Shown here in pieces: positions 49,755 to 60,572 of a stretch of DNA of 64,000 nucleotides (the first letter of the stretch is position 1; every line of letters starts with the position of its first letter). The notes beneath the pieces were generated by a model that worked only from the letters and a program-made list of their open reading frames with translations, was not told where the DNA came from and did not search any database. The translations under genes were made by a program, and so were the position numbers. Source of the DNA: Paramecium octaurelia (taxonomy: Eukaryota; Ciliophora; Oligohymenophorea; Peniculida; Parameciidae); NCBI GenBank assembly GCA_905182995.1, contig CAJJDP010000111.1, positions 131,427 to 195,426 on the forward strand, in the 5' to 3' direction.

Positions 49755-50852
49755 ATGCTCAATCGTGCGATTAATATTGGTTTTCGTAAAGCATTGCCTC
49801 AATATACTTTCTCATCAAGAAGTAAAGTGGTTGTTCAAATATCATAGATGGACCTTACAATCCAAACAGGTATCGACATTATTTGAATCCCAACTTTTTC
49901 TAATCTAACAAAGAAATTGCTGATATAGCCAAATCACAATAAGTACCCCTTCCAGGTATGTTAAACTTGATTATTCAAAGTGCGTAATGTCAGACATGTC
50001 AATCCAGTCAGACAATCAGGCCCACTGCCTCCATATGATGGTCCATATACGTACTATCCTCCGTTATATTATTCTCTAGTATGGAAGATGTAAGAGCTGT
50101 GTGGCAAAACACTTCAATCGGTAGACAGGGAACTTGGAGTTGTTAAATGGACCCAGATGAAATCATGAGAAGAGTGCCTGGTATGTTCAATCATTAAAAT
50201 GGTTAGGAATCACAAGAAGAGAAGTGGAGAAGATCTTGAATATGGGTTTAACACCATAAGAATAAGTGGATTTTGCATATCTAGTTTATAATTGTGGTTT
50301 CGATGTGGACTATGTTCCAAACAGTGTTTATGTTGCAAGACAAGTAGTGACCAATTCAAAGGGAGAGAAGGTTGAAATTCTTTGGAATGTTCAAGTCTTG
50401 GAAGATTTGGCTAAACTACCTGTTGGATTTGCACCTGTGAGGGAATTGATAGATTATCATTGGGAAATTTTCCTGTGGTCAGATCCTATGATCAAACCAA
50501 CAGGTGATTTGGATTTGGGTGTGCCTAATACTTGGTTCGAATATGAATGCGAATGTAAATGTGACCTTTGATCTTTCTATAGGGGGAGGTGAAATGGTTG
50601 GAATCGAAGATCAATTCAATATTCCTGAGAGTGACAGAATCTTTCCTTCACCCAGAAATCCAAACTGCAGAAGAGAATTGTGGAAGTCATAGGATGATAT
50701 CTAAGAACAATTGGAAATGGAAGGTTTATTATTGTTATTACTTTAATTTAGATGAGAATTGGTATCCAAAGGGAACATCCTACAACATTTATTAATAAGC
50801 TGACTACAAAAAAGTAACTAAATCGGACAGCACATTCTAAGAAAAAATATGA
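49755..50852 (+). CDS. Putative mitochondrial protein (six introns)
   Basis: Introns at 49821-49846, 49956-49980, 50051-50079, 50181-50206, 50555-50582 and 50724-50751 (25-29 nt) join seven exons; ATG 49755; TGA 50850-50852; about 310 aa. The N-terminus 'MLNRAINIGFRKALPQYTFSSR' (broken here) is a typical amphipathic mitochondrial presequence. The mature part has 'IMRRVPGITRREVEKILNMG', 'DFAYLVYNCGFDVDYVPNS' and 'FPSPRNPNCRRELW', with no TM. It could be a ciliate respiratory-complex or mitoribosome subunit, but I cannot name it. The start is 55 bp from a divergent gene. Confidence 0.7.
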
Positions 50853-50924
50853 TAATTTAAAGCATATTGAATCAATATTAAATAATATTATTCCATTTTT
50901 TAAATAATTAATCAAACTATTCTA

Positions 50925-51947
50925 ATGCAGAATAGAATTTTTGATATCTATATACCTGCCATTAGTGGAATCATTATGCTCATTTTACTAACTATTAGGT
51001 TTGTTTAACTCAAAAATACGGGCCATCATTAATACAGATAATATAATGCTACCTTAAAAATTAGAGTGTTTTTACTAATTCTATGTGTTCTATTAACATT
51101 AACCTATAACTTTGTTTCTATTTTGAATCCAAAATTCTATTTATATAAATCAGACTATTCTTAAATATTTATGTTTATGTGTATAGTCTATTCAACTCAA
51201 GTAGCTGGCATTTTACATGAGTATAATAAGAATGTCCCTATTATGTTCACTCACAAAATATTTTGGATTATTTGCCTAATAACTAATATAATTTAGGCTA
51301 TATTGAATGGATTGAATCAATTGGAGTACGATATTTTGAGCAATGTAGTGTTGTATTTGATAATTGTTGATCAATTCAGTCTCAACATTTTTAGTTTTTT
51401 TATCAGAAAATAGGACAAGATTGAATTCGAAGGCATCTCTGGACTTGGTATGACTGTACCGGATTACGAGGATAGTAGACAAAATATGATACCTATATAA
51501 AATAGTTTTATTGGATTGTCATCTACTTAGTCCTAATTCAAATGTACTATTCATTTTAGCAAAACTTGGAAAATTGTATAGCAAAAGGATGGCCGGATAG
51601 ATGCAGTTATAACATTAAAAATATTTCTATCCAATCCTAATAAGCATTACCAACTTAAAAAGACCATCAATGATTTTGTCATGCTTGAAAGTAAATTGCA
51701 ATAGGAAGATAAATTTGGATTTGAAATTTATAAATTGCCAAATGACTTTTTCCAACATGGACCTGACACTAATTAAATGTTTAATGAGAAAATAACTCTG
51801 ATAAAGATTTGGTTGAGACAAATTATTTCTAAAATAGAGTATTTGACTCCGAGCATCTATGACTTTTTAGAATTCGATGATGCAACTCGGGTTTGTATAA
51901 TTAAAGACCAGAGAAATAAAAGCAACTCGCTTGATCAGAGCAATTGA
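50925..51947 (+). CDS. Multi-TM protein with C-terminal PX-like domain
   Basis: Intronless frame of 340 codons, ATG 50925 to TGA 51945-51947. Four or five hydrophobic N-terminal segments: 'YIPAISGIIMLILLTI', 'VFLLILCVLLTLTYNF', 'IFMFMCIVYSTQVAGIL', 'IFWIICLITNIIQ', 'NVVLYLIIVDQF'. Residues about 195-330 resemble a PX (phosphoinositide-binding) fold: 'FKCTIHFSKTWKIVQQ', a Tyr-x3-Lys stretch 'HYQLKKTINDFVMLESKLQ', 'LPNDFF' and final helix 'YLTPSIYDFLEFDD'. The combination suggests a membrane trafficking or signalling protein. The PX call is by pattern. Confidence 0.6.
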
Positions 51948-52003
51948 TATATTAAATATTTTATTATTCACATAACTCTCTATACATGCTATAATGATAC
52001 AAT

Positions 52004-53051
52004 TCATTATTAGACGTATTCGACATTTTGAAACTAATTGTTGAATTTGGCTTAATCTAATTGTATTAAGGTATAAATACTGGATATTGAAATGTTAGTG
52101 ATCCTGAGGAAATTAGTATAATGGATCTATTGAATTTGGGATAGGGAGGAATACAAGTTCTTGTACTCATTCTAATCCACTTGTTGGTTGTTTATCCACT
52201 TCTTCAGCATTGAAATAGTCTTTATTTTTTGTTGCATTTTGTCAATATCTGATTTCAGCTTGGACATTAGATTTTTTTTGATCTCGTTCGAAATGTTTAG
52301 AGCTGATGAAGAATTCTCTAAAATTTCCGAGGCCTATTTATAATCCACAAGAGGTTTTGGCTTAATTAATTGGCTAAAATATTTATTCTCTTGGGGATTA
52401 TTTCCCAAATCCGGTTAGGATTTGATGGAAAAGGATTGCAGAGCAAATGCATTCCAATTCCAAAAATTTTATATAGGAAAATCGCCAAAATGTATTTATT
52501 CTTAAGTTATGAATTTGTGTTCCAATTTCTCGCAAAATTCCTTAGTGTTGGATTTACATTTTCTATATTTAGATAACTAAGTTCCATAGGTAGAGTGAGG
52601 CAATTTAAGTTTGTTTCCGCTGCTTGTGAGGTTGTCAATCAAGTCAATGTTGTCTGATATTAGTTCACTTAAACCATCGTCTTCTGATATAAAAATGTGT
52701 CTTTTTCTATAGATTATAACGTATTAATAATACTTGCAATGTTCCAAGGGACATCTACCAAGGAAATTATAATGGGCACAAATGTGGGCATGTTTGTTTG
52801 AGAAATTCTAAAGATCCGAACTGCTCTTACTGATCTTCTTAAATGAACTCTGACTAAGATTGATGTTCCTGTGACTACTCTATTGGCTCTAATCAAGTTA
52901 AGTCTGATTTATTTACAGAACATAAATGTTGGGATGAAAAGCTAGAATCACTGTGTTCTTGTGCACCCAAACCCTAAATAACCATTTCCTATCCATTGTG
53001 AAGGGTAGGTTTTGCTGTTAATAGTTCGCTGTCCTACAGATGCTAGGCCAT
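52004..53051 (-). CDS. CCCH zinc-finger protein
   Basis: ATG 53051-53049; introns at 52889-52916 (28 nt) and 52707-52733 (27 nt); TGA 52004-52006; about 330 aa. After a Ser/Gln-rich N-terminus comes one CCCH-like finger, 'HICAHYNFLGRCPLEHCKK'; its terminal ligand is not the canonical His, so the match is imperfect. The C-terminal part is helical with 'KLKSDIDKMQQKIKTISML', a likely coiled coil. CCCH fingers usually bind RNA in mRNA processing or decay. Without splicing the finger is broken into frames, which supports the introns. Confidence 0.6.
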
Positions 53052-53191
53052 ATCTATAATTAAAAATGTTTTTTTCTTTTTAAATTTTTCCCCTCATAAA
53101 GTGGGATTTATACTACCATCTCCCTCAAGATACAACCAAAGCAGAACAACATTTGCTTATAAACAAATAATATATTATCAAATCCATCCTA

Positions 53192-53356
53192 ATGTCACCA
53201 TCAAAAGCGTTATTTTCGTCTAGAGCATCAACACATGGCCAATAATAATTTAGAGAACATTCAAGTTTCCATATTATTAGAAAGTCGATGCAATTTCACT
53301 TTTTTGCATTCCTACAGATTATACATCATCATCAGGTATATTTAGAAATATCTTGA
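53192..53356 (+). CDS. Possible small gene, weak
   Basis: ATG 53192 opens a short frame 'MSPSKALFSSRASTHGQQQF' continuing to TGA 53354-53356. The N-terminus could be a transit-like or disordered peptide. Two candidate introns would extend it, but none is convincing. The remainder up to about 53760 shows no gene. Confidence 0.25.
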
Positions 53357-53766
53357 ACTTTGAAAAATGAGTCAACATTGAGAATGATGCAAAAATAATT
53401 ATAAAGACTACTCTCAATAATTTGTTAATAATATTTAATCATCATATAATATTAATCAATAAGATTTCCCCTTTGATTCTTAACATTTTAATGTTCCCTA
53501 TGTATAATCTAATAATAAAAACAATTAATTGAGTAACCCTTTTATGTTAATAATATAAACTCCTATGATTCTGTGCACAACTGTAAAAATTAAGATTTCC
53601 AATAATTTGGATAATTATATATTAATAAGTCATAGTTTATCTTATCTCTATTTTTCCACTACTCCTGATTCGTTTATGTCGCAATTGCTCAACTAGGTAC
53701 TAATACTATGAGATAGAGATGAGTCTGAAGTGATAGTCTTCCTTCTCTAATAGATGGCTCTTAAAA

Positions 53767-54717
53767 TCAATAGAACTAATACCGATTATCTACAGATTTA
53801 ATTTCAATCTTTTGATTAATGAATTTATGCTTTAGTTTTTCATGCTCATATTTATTGAAGATATTATGTAGTTTCATTTGAAATTTGATCCATTTGCTGA
53901 AATAAAGTTATTGAATATTGGGTCTATAAGCAGGATCTTTGGTAAGTAATGCTTGAATGAGGATTTATAGATTTTCATCCAATGAAGTATCAATTTTAAT
54001 TTCATTTTCAGAAATTAATTTTATTAATTCACGATCTGTTTTAGCAACAAAAGGTTTTCTGCAGTGTGTCAAAATCTGAAATATATGATATTTATACATA
54101 GAGTACAACTCCTAATGACCAGGAATCTACTTTTTGGTCATGGATTTAGTTTTTGACAACTTCTGGAGGCATATACTCGGTCGTACCACATAGGATTGGT
54201 TTAATTTAAGATATTTGGGTAGCCCATCCAAAGTCTGAAAGCTTGAATGATCCATCCTCATGAACTAGGATGTTGTCTAACTGGAATTTGGGAGATGTTA
54301 CTTACTTTGATATCCCTATGCACAAGATTCATTTGATGAATAGAATCAAGAGCACTGAGCATTTGGTTGAGGAATTAGATTAGTTACTTATTTGTATATG
54401 GTTGTGAGGGGATTTGCAATTAACCCTCCTTACAATATTCTAAAATGATGTAGATGTTTTTAGTATCTTCAAATGAATTAAACACTTTTACTACATTTCT
54501 GTGGTTGATGCTTGATTGAATTTGAATCTCCTACCTCACCATCCCCTCAGCCTAATATTTGCTCAGCATAGATTTAGACACCTAAAATAAGTACCATCTA
54601 AATTACAATTTTGCAGGCAAATTCTTGGTTACTTTTGATGTCACATACTAAGTATACACAACCGAATGAGCCATTTCCTAATTTTCTCTTAACTAGGTAT
54701 GCATTATCATTTTGCAT
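53767..54717 (-). CDS. Aurora-like Ser/Thr protein kinase
   Basis: Mitotic-type kinase. ATG 54717-54715; introns at 54582-54606, 54281-54305 and 54076-54097; TGA 53767-53769; about 290 aa. Motifs: 'LGNGSFGCVYL', 'EFACKI', 'YIILEYCKEGQL', catalytic 'LVHRDIKLDNILV', 'KLSDFGWATQ' (DFGWA is typical of Aurora kinases), 'LCGTTEYMPPEVV', 'HDQKVDSWSLGVVLY', 'LTKDPAYRPNIQQL'. The HRD Asp, Mg-binding Asp and T-loop Thr are present. The N-terminus is minimal, and a basic tail follows the kinase domain. Confidence 0.88.
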
Positions 54718-55264
54718 AATTATGTTCATAATATAAAAAATTTAACGATGAGTCGATTTATATACGAATAAAACAATAAAATTTAATAATTAAACATCTT
54801 CAACATGGCTGTCTTACTAACGTAATTATGCTCGTCAGCCCTAAATCTGAAACAGTACAGTTCAATCAATTTATTAATAACCAACCTATGGCTTATCGAT
54901 TTAATTTACACATTAAATCTAATTGATAAGAATATCAAATAACCCCCGGATAAACTGCAAAATAATCTTACTCTATCAAATCATACTTACGATGTCTTTA
55001 TTTCTAAAAATTTTGCTAATTCATTTTTTTTTAACCTTTTTTTGCATAAAACTAAATTTAATAATTAGAGTTGATATCTTATGAACCATATTTACAATTA
55101 TCTAAATTTGAAAAATGACAAATCTCTCAGATTTCAATTACTCAAAATAGAATACATTTTACTAATTAAATCAATCCAATAATCCTTATAGGGTAATCCT
55201 TTTAGAATGAAATTTGATTAATTATTTAATTCAAACATAATAACGCAAATATTTCTATAATAAT
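54718..55264. other. Intergenic, no gene seen
   Basis: AT-rich stretch between the Aurora-like kinase and the HTH gene. Short open frames on both strands lack starts or typical composition. No RNA gene recognised. Confidence 0.5.
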
Positions 55265-55712
55265 TCATTCGAGTGTAAATTTATTCTAGAGATTTCCTCC
55301 AATTGAAATTTCAACATGAATAGGATTTACATTATTATTTTGGATTGGTACAAATTCTACTTTTGTGGTTGTCTTCTTTTTTTTATTTTTAGACTTCTTT
55401 GGTTTCGATTAAGCCCTGTAAGTGAAGACTATTGTTTTAGCTGTTGCATATTTTAAATTTAATTGTTGAGCTGCCTTAAAATATCACACTCATAAGTACT
55501 TAATTGATTTTAACACCCTACTAAATTACTAATTTAAGTAGTTATGATTTAAGATTCTCAGGTACTTTTTGATAATTCCTAACCTTCTTGATAGTGCTCT
55601 TAACCTATTTTTAGCTTTCCTATTATTTTGATGAGAATTCTTGCTCATCCTCCTAAAGTTCTTCTTCATTTTCATGATCCTAATCGTATTCTTATTACGA
55701 TTATGATGACAT
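55265..55712 (-). CDS. HTH-domain protein (homeodomain-like)
   Basis: ATG 55712-55710, one 25-nt intron at 55475-55499, TGA 55265-55267, about 140 aa. The N-terminus is acidic and Gln/Ser-rich. Residues about 45-95 look like a helix-turn-helix: 'VPENLKSQLLKLVIQQGVKI', then after the intron 'NQAAQQLNLKYATAKTIVFTYR'. A Lys-rich patch ('KKSKNKKKKTTTK') may be a nuclear localisation signal. Similar short HTH proteins are common in ciliates, possibly transcription regulators or domesticated transposon-type DNA-binding domains. Confidence 0.6.
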
Positions 55713-55739
55713 TTATATATAAATTATTAAATTATTAAA

Positions 55740-56258
55740 TCAATCTTCAACTTTACTTTCATAATTAGCCTTTGTAGTATTAAAGTATTGCAATATCTCA
55801 TCATCCATTTCGTTACTCTATCTCCCTTACAATTAATCCCTGATATTATCTGCTTTATTTGGATTTAGCTGTTCAGAAGAGGCCAATTATAAAAGTAGCT
55901 CTCCTCCTTCATCATAATTATCATCATCTGGTAATTTTTATAACGTCTAAGGTTTTTGTTAATCGATAAAACTTGATTCATCCTCAGCCTCTTCGATATA
56001 ATGTAGATTCTAAACATTTTTGCTAAGACTAATATCAAATCCACTTTATTCTACTGATGATTGATTTAGTTTTTTAGGCTATTTCAGTTTCTCACCTTCC
56101 TCAATGTTCTTTTAATATCTTTATTACATTTACTCCCTATCCTCACGTAGTTTCAAAAGGTTCTGTAATCGTTCATGGGTTAACTTCTATTTCAGCAATA
56201 TGTCTTCAGTGTTATAATGATATTGATCCTTTGTCTCACGATATAAGCAACCTCCCAT
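55740..56258 (-). CDS. Hypothetical acidic protein, possibly N-acylated
   Basis: Intronless frame of 172 codons, ATG 56258-56256 to TGA 55740-55742. The start 'MGGCLYRETKD' (Gly2, Cys4) suggests myristoylation/palmitoylation although residue 6 is Tyr. A helical segment ('LLKQKLTHERLQNLLKLREDR', split here) is followed by an acidic region ('EEAEDESSF', 'LPDDDNYDEGGELL'). No known domain. It lies 27 bp downstream of the HTH gene start on the same strand. Confidence 0.65.
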
Positions 56259-56600
56259 TTTTATAAATTATTTATTTATATATTTCATTTCAGAAACGAA
56301 CTGCATAATTCATTAGAATCTTTCCTCGTTGTTGTTTTGACCTTGCCTCTTATAAAATATAACTCTTAGAATTATTGCTAATGCTCTTAAACTACCTTAC
56401 TTTTAAATATAGGTTTAATGTGAATTCATCTATTGAATAATTTTACACAATCAATTTTAATAATAATCAAAGGAATTGATCAGGTATAAGAAAGATTCAT
56501 AAAATCTAATATAGGAAAGATAGCTATTTATCTCTAAAATAAAAGTATGTTGGATTACCTCTATGGTATTACCTAAATTTATTTTATATATAAATTAAAA

Positions 56601-56961
56601 ATGAAAAAATTCTTAATTTTACTCGTTCTAATTGTTTTGTGTTCTTCAAAAGCTGGAGATTGCACCAATGCATATTGTGGAGCTTAACTAAAAGCATGTA
56701 AAAACGGAGGCAATTGTGATTAAACTGCCGCTAAATGTGCAAACCAATTTAAATAATACGTGCATCGCGCACAAAAATCTGGTTAATATAAGGGAACAGA
56801 AGCTGGGTATCAAGATGTAAGATATTTTTAATCTTTAGTTCACCTACTGTATGAGCACAAACTCAGCTGCTAAGAGCTTAAATAGTTGCAGTCGACAACA
56901 TTGCAATAAGGTGCTTTATGAGGAGAGTATTAGAATAGATGAGATTATTTAGTCATATTGA
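56601..56961 (+). CDS. Small secreted Cys-rich protein 1
   Basis: ATG 56601, one 22-nt intron at 56817-56838, TGA 56959-56961. Signal peptide 'MKKFLILLVLIVLCSSKAG' with likely cleavage near residue 19. The mature part of about 94 aa has 10 Cys in a pattern like 'CTNAYCGAQLKACKNGGNC', suggesting a disulfide-rich secreted or vesicle-lumen protein. The next gene starts with nearly the same signal peptide, 19 bp after this stop, so they are tandem paralogues. No known fold recognised. Confidence 0.75.
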
Positions 56962-56980
56962 ATATTAATTCGTTTTTATA

Positions 56981-57318
56981 ATGAAAAAATTCATCATTCT
57001 AATAATAATGCTTGTAGTGGCCTTAGCAGATGTGACATGTCTATAGGATAAGTGCAAGACAGAATTTTACAATTGCAATAGAGATAAAACCTGGTATTAA
57101 TACTTTTGATTAAGTCATGATTATATTGCAGATTGCTCATGGTAATTTGTTGGCAACTTAGGCTTTGAAAAAAACCAACATTAAAGAGCAAAAGACAGTG
57201 TATATTGTTTAATTATCTTAAGTATGAAATCTGTTTGAAAGGCTCAAGAATATCTAAAGCTTAAATATTGCAAGATTGTAGAGTCAAAAATTGTTAAGGA
57301 ACAGTCATCAAATTCTGA
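56981..57318 (+). CDS. Small secreted Cys-rich protein 2
   Basis: ATG 56981; introns at 57094-57114 (21 nt) and 57200-57222 (23 nt); TGA 57316-57318. Signal peptide 'MKKFIILIIMLVVALA', then a mature part of about 82 aa with 8 Cys spaced like its neighbour ('CLQDKCKTEFYNCNRDKTC', later 'CLKG', 'DCRVKNC'). Paralogue of the gene 19 bp upstream. Without splicing the frame meets TGA after 'WYQYF'. Possibly a secreted factor or dense-core vesicle cargo; function unknown. Confidence 0.7.
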
Positions 57319-57838
57319 TTTATATTTTAACATATAGAAATATTGACACTTGATTAAATAAAATTAAAGAATGCTCTTTTAAAAAAATATATTATGTCTC
57401 ATTTAAGTTTTTCATAAATATAATTAAATGAGTCTGAATTTTTTCTTGATATAACGGTTTTAATGAAGATATAATTTTTAGAATTCTGAAAAAAAAACCT
57501 TAGAATATCTTTATTAATAGAAACTTAAATTATAATGAATATCAATTTAAATTTATATTAAAGAAACTTGCATTTGAAGTTTATCTATGAAATGATCACT
57601 AGTGTACATTCAAGTCTTTAGATAGCCTAATAATTATAGATATGAATTGTATTTAAAGTTGAACTAACACAATTTGTTATATTTATATATTATCATATAA
57701 TTAAATAATCTCATCTTTTAAAACCTATATCAAAACAAGACACTTAAAATTACTTCAGCACGAATTCAAATTTTTGTTTTATGAAAATCACTTATTAGTT
57801 TAAGGTTAAAATAAATTATTACATTTTAATATTAATTA
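57319..57838. other. Intergenic; duplication begins inside
   Basis: AT-rich DNA without a recognised gene. The left copy of the 1,308-bp duplication begins at 57647. Confidence 0.5.
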
Positions 57839-58275
57839 ATGGATAATTAAGCAGAGGGATTGTAGTAATAAGAGAAAGAGTAAGGAGCATAAGAATAAGA
57901 GGATAAATAAGGAGATCAACTCAGTAAAAACTAAATAAGGAATCAAAAGAAAAAGGAGAAGAAAAAAAAATTAAAGGAGTAGAATCAAGAGATCATTTAG
58001 TAAGTGGAAGAAGAAATAAAAGCAAAATTGAATTTGACTGAAGCTGAATAGACAGATCTTGAAATAGCATGGTGCATAAAGCAAATAAAATTGGGATTGA
58101 CATAAAAGTTGACTCCTGAAGAGAGTAATATAAAATATGAGATTTTTCAATAGTAAAAATATCTATGTCGATGATTGAATTATTGGAAAGCGATTAAGTT
58201 CCACTTGTAAAGAAGAGAATGGCAATGAAATCGAGTTTCGGAGACTATAGAAAACTAATGAAATAATATAAATGA
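57839..58275 (+). CDS. UPF0488 family protein (C8orf33-like), copy 1
   Basis: ATG 57839, one 29-nt intron at 58125-58153, TGA 58273-58275, about 135 aa. The N-terminus is Gln/Lys-rich and highly charged. The conserved C-terminal part has 'LTEAEQTDLEIAWCIKQIKLG' (broken here) and, after the intron, 'LLESDQVPLVKKRMAMKSSF' followed by 'GDYRKLM', which match the UPF0488 signature (W-C-x2-Q, PLVKKR, FGDYR). Function of the family is unknown. An identical copy lies at 59148. Confidence 0.75.
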
Positions 58276-58303
58276 ATTAATAATTATTAATTTTGGTTAT
58301 AAA

Positions 58304-58661
58304 ATGTTCAGGTATGGTTTAGTAGGAAACATAGCTACTTATGGTGGTATAGCTGCAATATTTGCATATGTAGGTATTAATATTTAGATAAATGCAGGTT
58401 ATGAATTAAATAATATTATTGAGATCTCTCCGAAATTAGACGACGAAGTACTCAAATGGTTGAATATAGTTAGCCTCTTAAGTTCTTAATTCAAGCAAAT
58501 CTCCAAATATTTCAATTGATGCTAAGACTGACATGAGAAGAGCTGCGGCTAAATAAATTTTGCAAGACTACTAACGTAAAAAGAAGGATCCAGTTGAAGT
58601 ATTTGAATAAATCGAACAAAAATAATCCAGAAATCCTTAATCAAAAGAACCAGATATTTGA
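58304..58661 (+). CDS. Small membrane protein, copy 1
   Basis: ATG 58304, a 22-nt intron at 58448-58469, TGA 58659-58661, about 110 aa. One N-terminal hydrophobic segment ('IATYGGIAAIFAYVGI') and a soluble, charged C-terminal part ('MRRAAAKQILQDYQRKKKDP'). An 18-nt GTAGG..TAG stretch inside is in frame and could be a minimal intron. Size and topology recall small mitochondrial inner-membrane assembly factors, not proven. Confidence 0.6.
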
Positions 58662-58675
58662 TTAATTTATTTAAT

Positions 58676-58954
58676 ATGAGTTATCTGTATTTTGGTACAC
58701 TCCCCTCTTCAGTGCCACCTGTCTTTGGTATGATATCTAGTCTATTTAGACACAACTCCATGCTTAAAACAAATGCACGATTATGAAGACTGCGCTTTCG
58801 AGTACACATTTCAATTATTTCCAATAGATCAAATACTAAATAAATGGAAATCATTCATCCAAGCTGGCCCTCAATGTGGCCTAGAATGCTTACTGATGGC
58901 AAGTCAATCGTAATTATTTCCACTTATACTCTAGGATTTTGGACATACACCCAT
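58676..58954 (+). pseudogene. Truncated ACTMAP-like gene at assembly junction
   Basis: First part of the gene repeated in full at 59985. It begins 'MSYLYFGTLPSSVPPVF', has a 22-nt intron, reaches 'AGPQCGLECLLMAS' and is cut at the N (58955). Truncation reflects the duplication junction, not necessarily a biological break. Confidence 0.6.
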
Positions 58955-58955
58955 N
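58955..58955. other. Single ambiguous base (N) between duplicate copies
   Basis: The only N in the window; left of it the sequence ends 'ACACCCAT', right of it the 1,308-bp unit restarts. A scaffold join. Confidence 0.95.
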
Positions 58956-59147
58956 TTGTATTTAAAGTTGAACTAACACAATTTGTTATATTTATATATT
59001 ATCATATAATTAAATAATCTCATCTTTTAAAACCTATATCAAAACAAGACACTTAAAATTACTTCAGCACGAATTCAAATTTTTGTTTTATGAAAATCAC
59101 TTATTAGTTTAAGGTTAAAATAAATTATTACATTTTAATATTAATTA

Positions 59148-59584
59148 ATGGATAATTAAGCAGAGGGATTGTAGTAATAAGAGAAAGAGTAAGGAGCATA
59201 AGAATAAGAGGATAAATAAGGAGATCAACTCAGTAAAAACTAAATAAGGAATCAAAAGAAAAAGGAGAAGAAAAAAAAATTAAAGGAGTAGAATCAAGAG
59301 ATCATTTAGTAAGTGGAAGAAGAAATAAAAGCAAAATTGAATTTGACTGAAGCTGAATAGACAGATCTTGAAATAGCATGGTGCATAAAGCAAATAAAAT
59401 TGGGATTGACATAAAAGTTGACTCCTGAAGAGAGTAATATAAAATATGAGATTTTTCAATAGTAAAAATATCTATGTCGATGATTGAATTATTGGAAAGC
59501 GATTAAGTTCCACTTGTAAAGAAGAGAATGGCAATGAAATCGAGTTTCGGAGACTATAGAAAACTAATGAAATAATATAAATGA
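59148..59584 (+). CDS. UPF0488 family protein (C8orf33-like), copy 2
   Basis: Identical to 57839-58275 in sequence and intron position (intron 59434-59462). See that entry for domains. Likely the same single gene represented twice by the assembly. Confidence 0.75.
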
Positions 59585-59612
59585 ATTAATAATTATTAAT
59601 TTTGGTTATAAA

Positions 59613-59970
59613 ATGTTCAGGTATGGTTTAGTAGGAAACATAGCTACTTATGGTGGTATAGCTGCAATATTTGCATATGTAGGTATTAATATTTAGATAA
59701 ATGCAGGTTATGAATTAAATAATATTATTGAGATCTCTCCGAAATTAGACGACGAAGTACTCAAATGGTTGAATATAGTTAGCCTCTTAAGTTCTTAATT
59801 CAAGCAAATCTCCAAATATTTCAATTGATGCTAAGACTGACATGAGAAGAGCTGCGGCTAAATAAATTTTGCAAGACTACTAACGTAAAAAGAAGGATCC
59901 AGTTGAAGTATTTGAATAAATCGAACAAAAATAATCCAGAAATCCTTAATCAAAAGAACCAGATATTTGA
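59613..59970 (+). CDS. Small membrane protein, copy 2
   Basis: Identical to 58304-58661, with the intron at 59757-59778. Probably the same locus duplicated in assembly. Confidence 0.6.
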
Positions 59971-59984
59971 TTAATTTATTTAAT

Positions 59985-60479
59985 ATGAGTTATCTGTATT
60001 TTGGTACACTCCCCTCTTCAGTGCCACCTGTCTTTGGTATGATATCTAGTCTATTTAGACACAACTCCATGCTTAAAACAAATGCACGATTATGAAGACT
60101 GCGCTTTCGAGTACACATTTCAATTATTTCCAATAGATCAAATACTAAATAAATGGAAATCATTCATCCAAGCTGGCCCTCAATGTGGCCTAGAATGCTT
60201 ACTGATGGCAAGTCAATCGTAATTATTTCCACTTATACTCTAGGATTTTGGACATACACCCATGCATCAAGATAGCTCAACACATTACACCTAGTATTTA
60301 CTTATTCTTATACTGTTAGTATGCGACCATTAACAAAAAAAATCAAGCATTATTTATGGGAATGTGAGGAGGAAAGATTTGTTTATAAGGCTTGTTTAAG
60401 AAAATTAATTAGTCTCAAAAGAACAGATAGACATACCAGTTGGGACACCGCATCAGTCAGCAATTTAAGTCTGGTGTGA
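59985..60479 (+). CDS. ACTMAP-like (C39-like) cysteine protease, 3' end uncertain
   Basis: ATG 59985 gives 'MSYLYFGTLPSSVPPVF'; a 22-nt intron follows. 'IQAGPQCGLECLLMASQSQLF' (truncated here) matches the catalytic-Cys helix of actin maturation protease (ACTMAP/C19orf54: GPxCGLxALxMA), which removes the N-terminal acetyl-Met/Cys of actin. Further segments such as 'NVRRKDLFIRLVQENQLV' and 'QQFKSGVIYSIKQ' are in different frames, and introns are ambiguous (one 26-nt GTATT..TTAG is likely). The catalytic His region was not located, so the stop at 60477-60479 is tentative. Confidence 0.5.
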
Positions 60480-60572
60480 TTTATTCAATAAAACAAATAA
60501 CAAAAACAAAATATAAGATAGCCATATAGAAATATACATGCTAAATAAATCTTTTAGATTCTAATTTTGCCT

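Larger units (their letters stand above)
57647..58954. repeat. Left copy of perfect 1,308-bp duplication
   Basis: Identical by eye to 58956-60263 at an offset of 1,309 bp; the copies are separated by a single N at 58955. It contains two whole genes and the start of a third. Identity through AT-rich intergenic DNA and a junction at an unknown base point to an assembly artefact (a contig-end overlap left unmerged) rather than a biological duplication. Confidence 0.97.
58956..60263. repeat. Right copy of perfect 1,308-bp duplication
   Basis: Base-for-base repeat of 57647-58954 by eye; here the sequence continues uniquely past 60263, so this copy is probably the genuine genomic context on the right side. 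Confidence 0.97.

Noticed and set aside
52714..52896. Arg/Val-rich minus-strand frame resembling an ion-channel S4 helix
   Set aside because: Another frame of the CCCH zinc-finger gene; splicing selects the Cys/His-containing frame.
58125..58153. Apparent frameshift at an A5 run in the UPF0488 gene
   Set aside because: A 29-nt GT..AG intron restores the conserved C-terminal motif, so no indel is needed.
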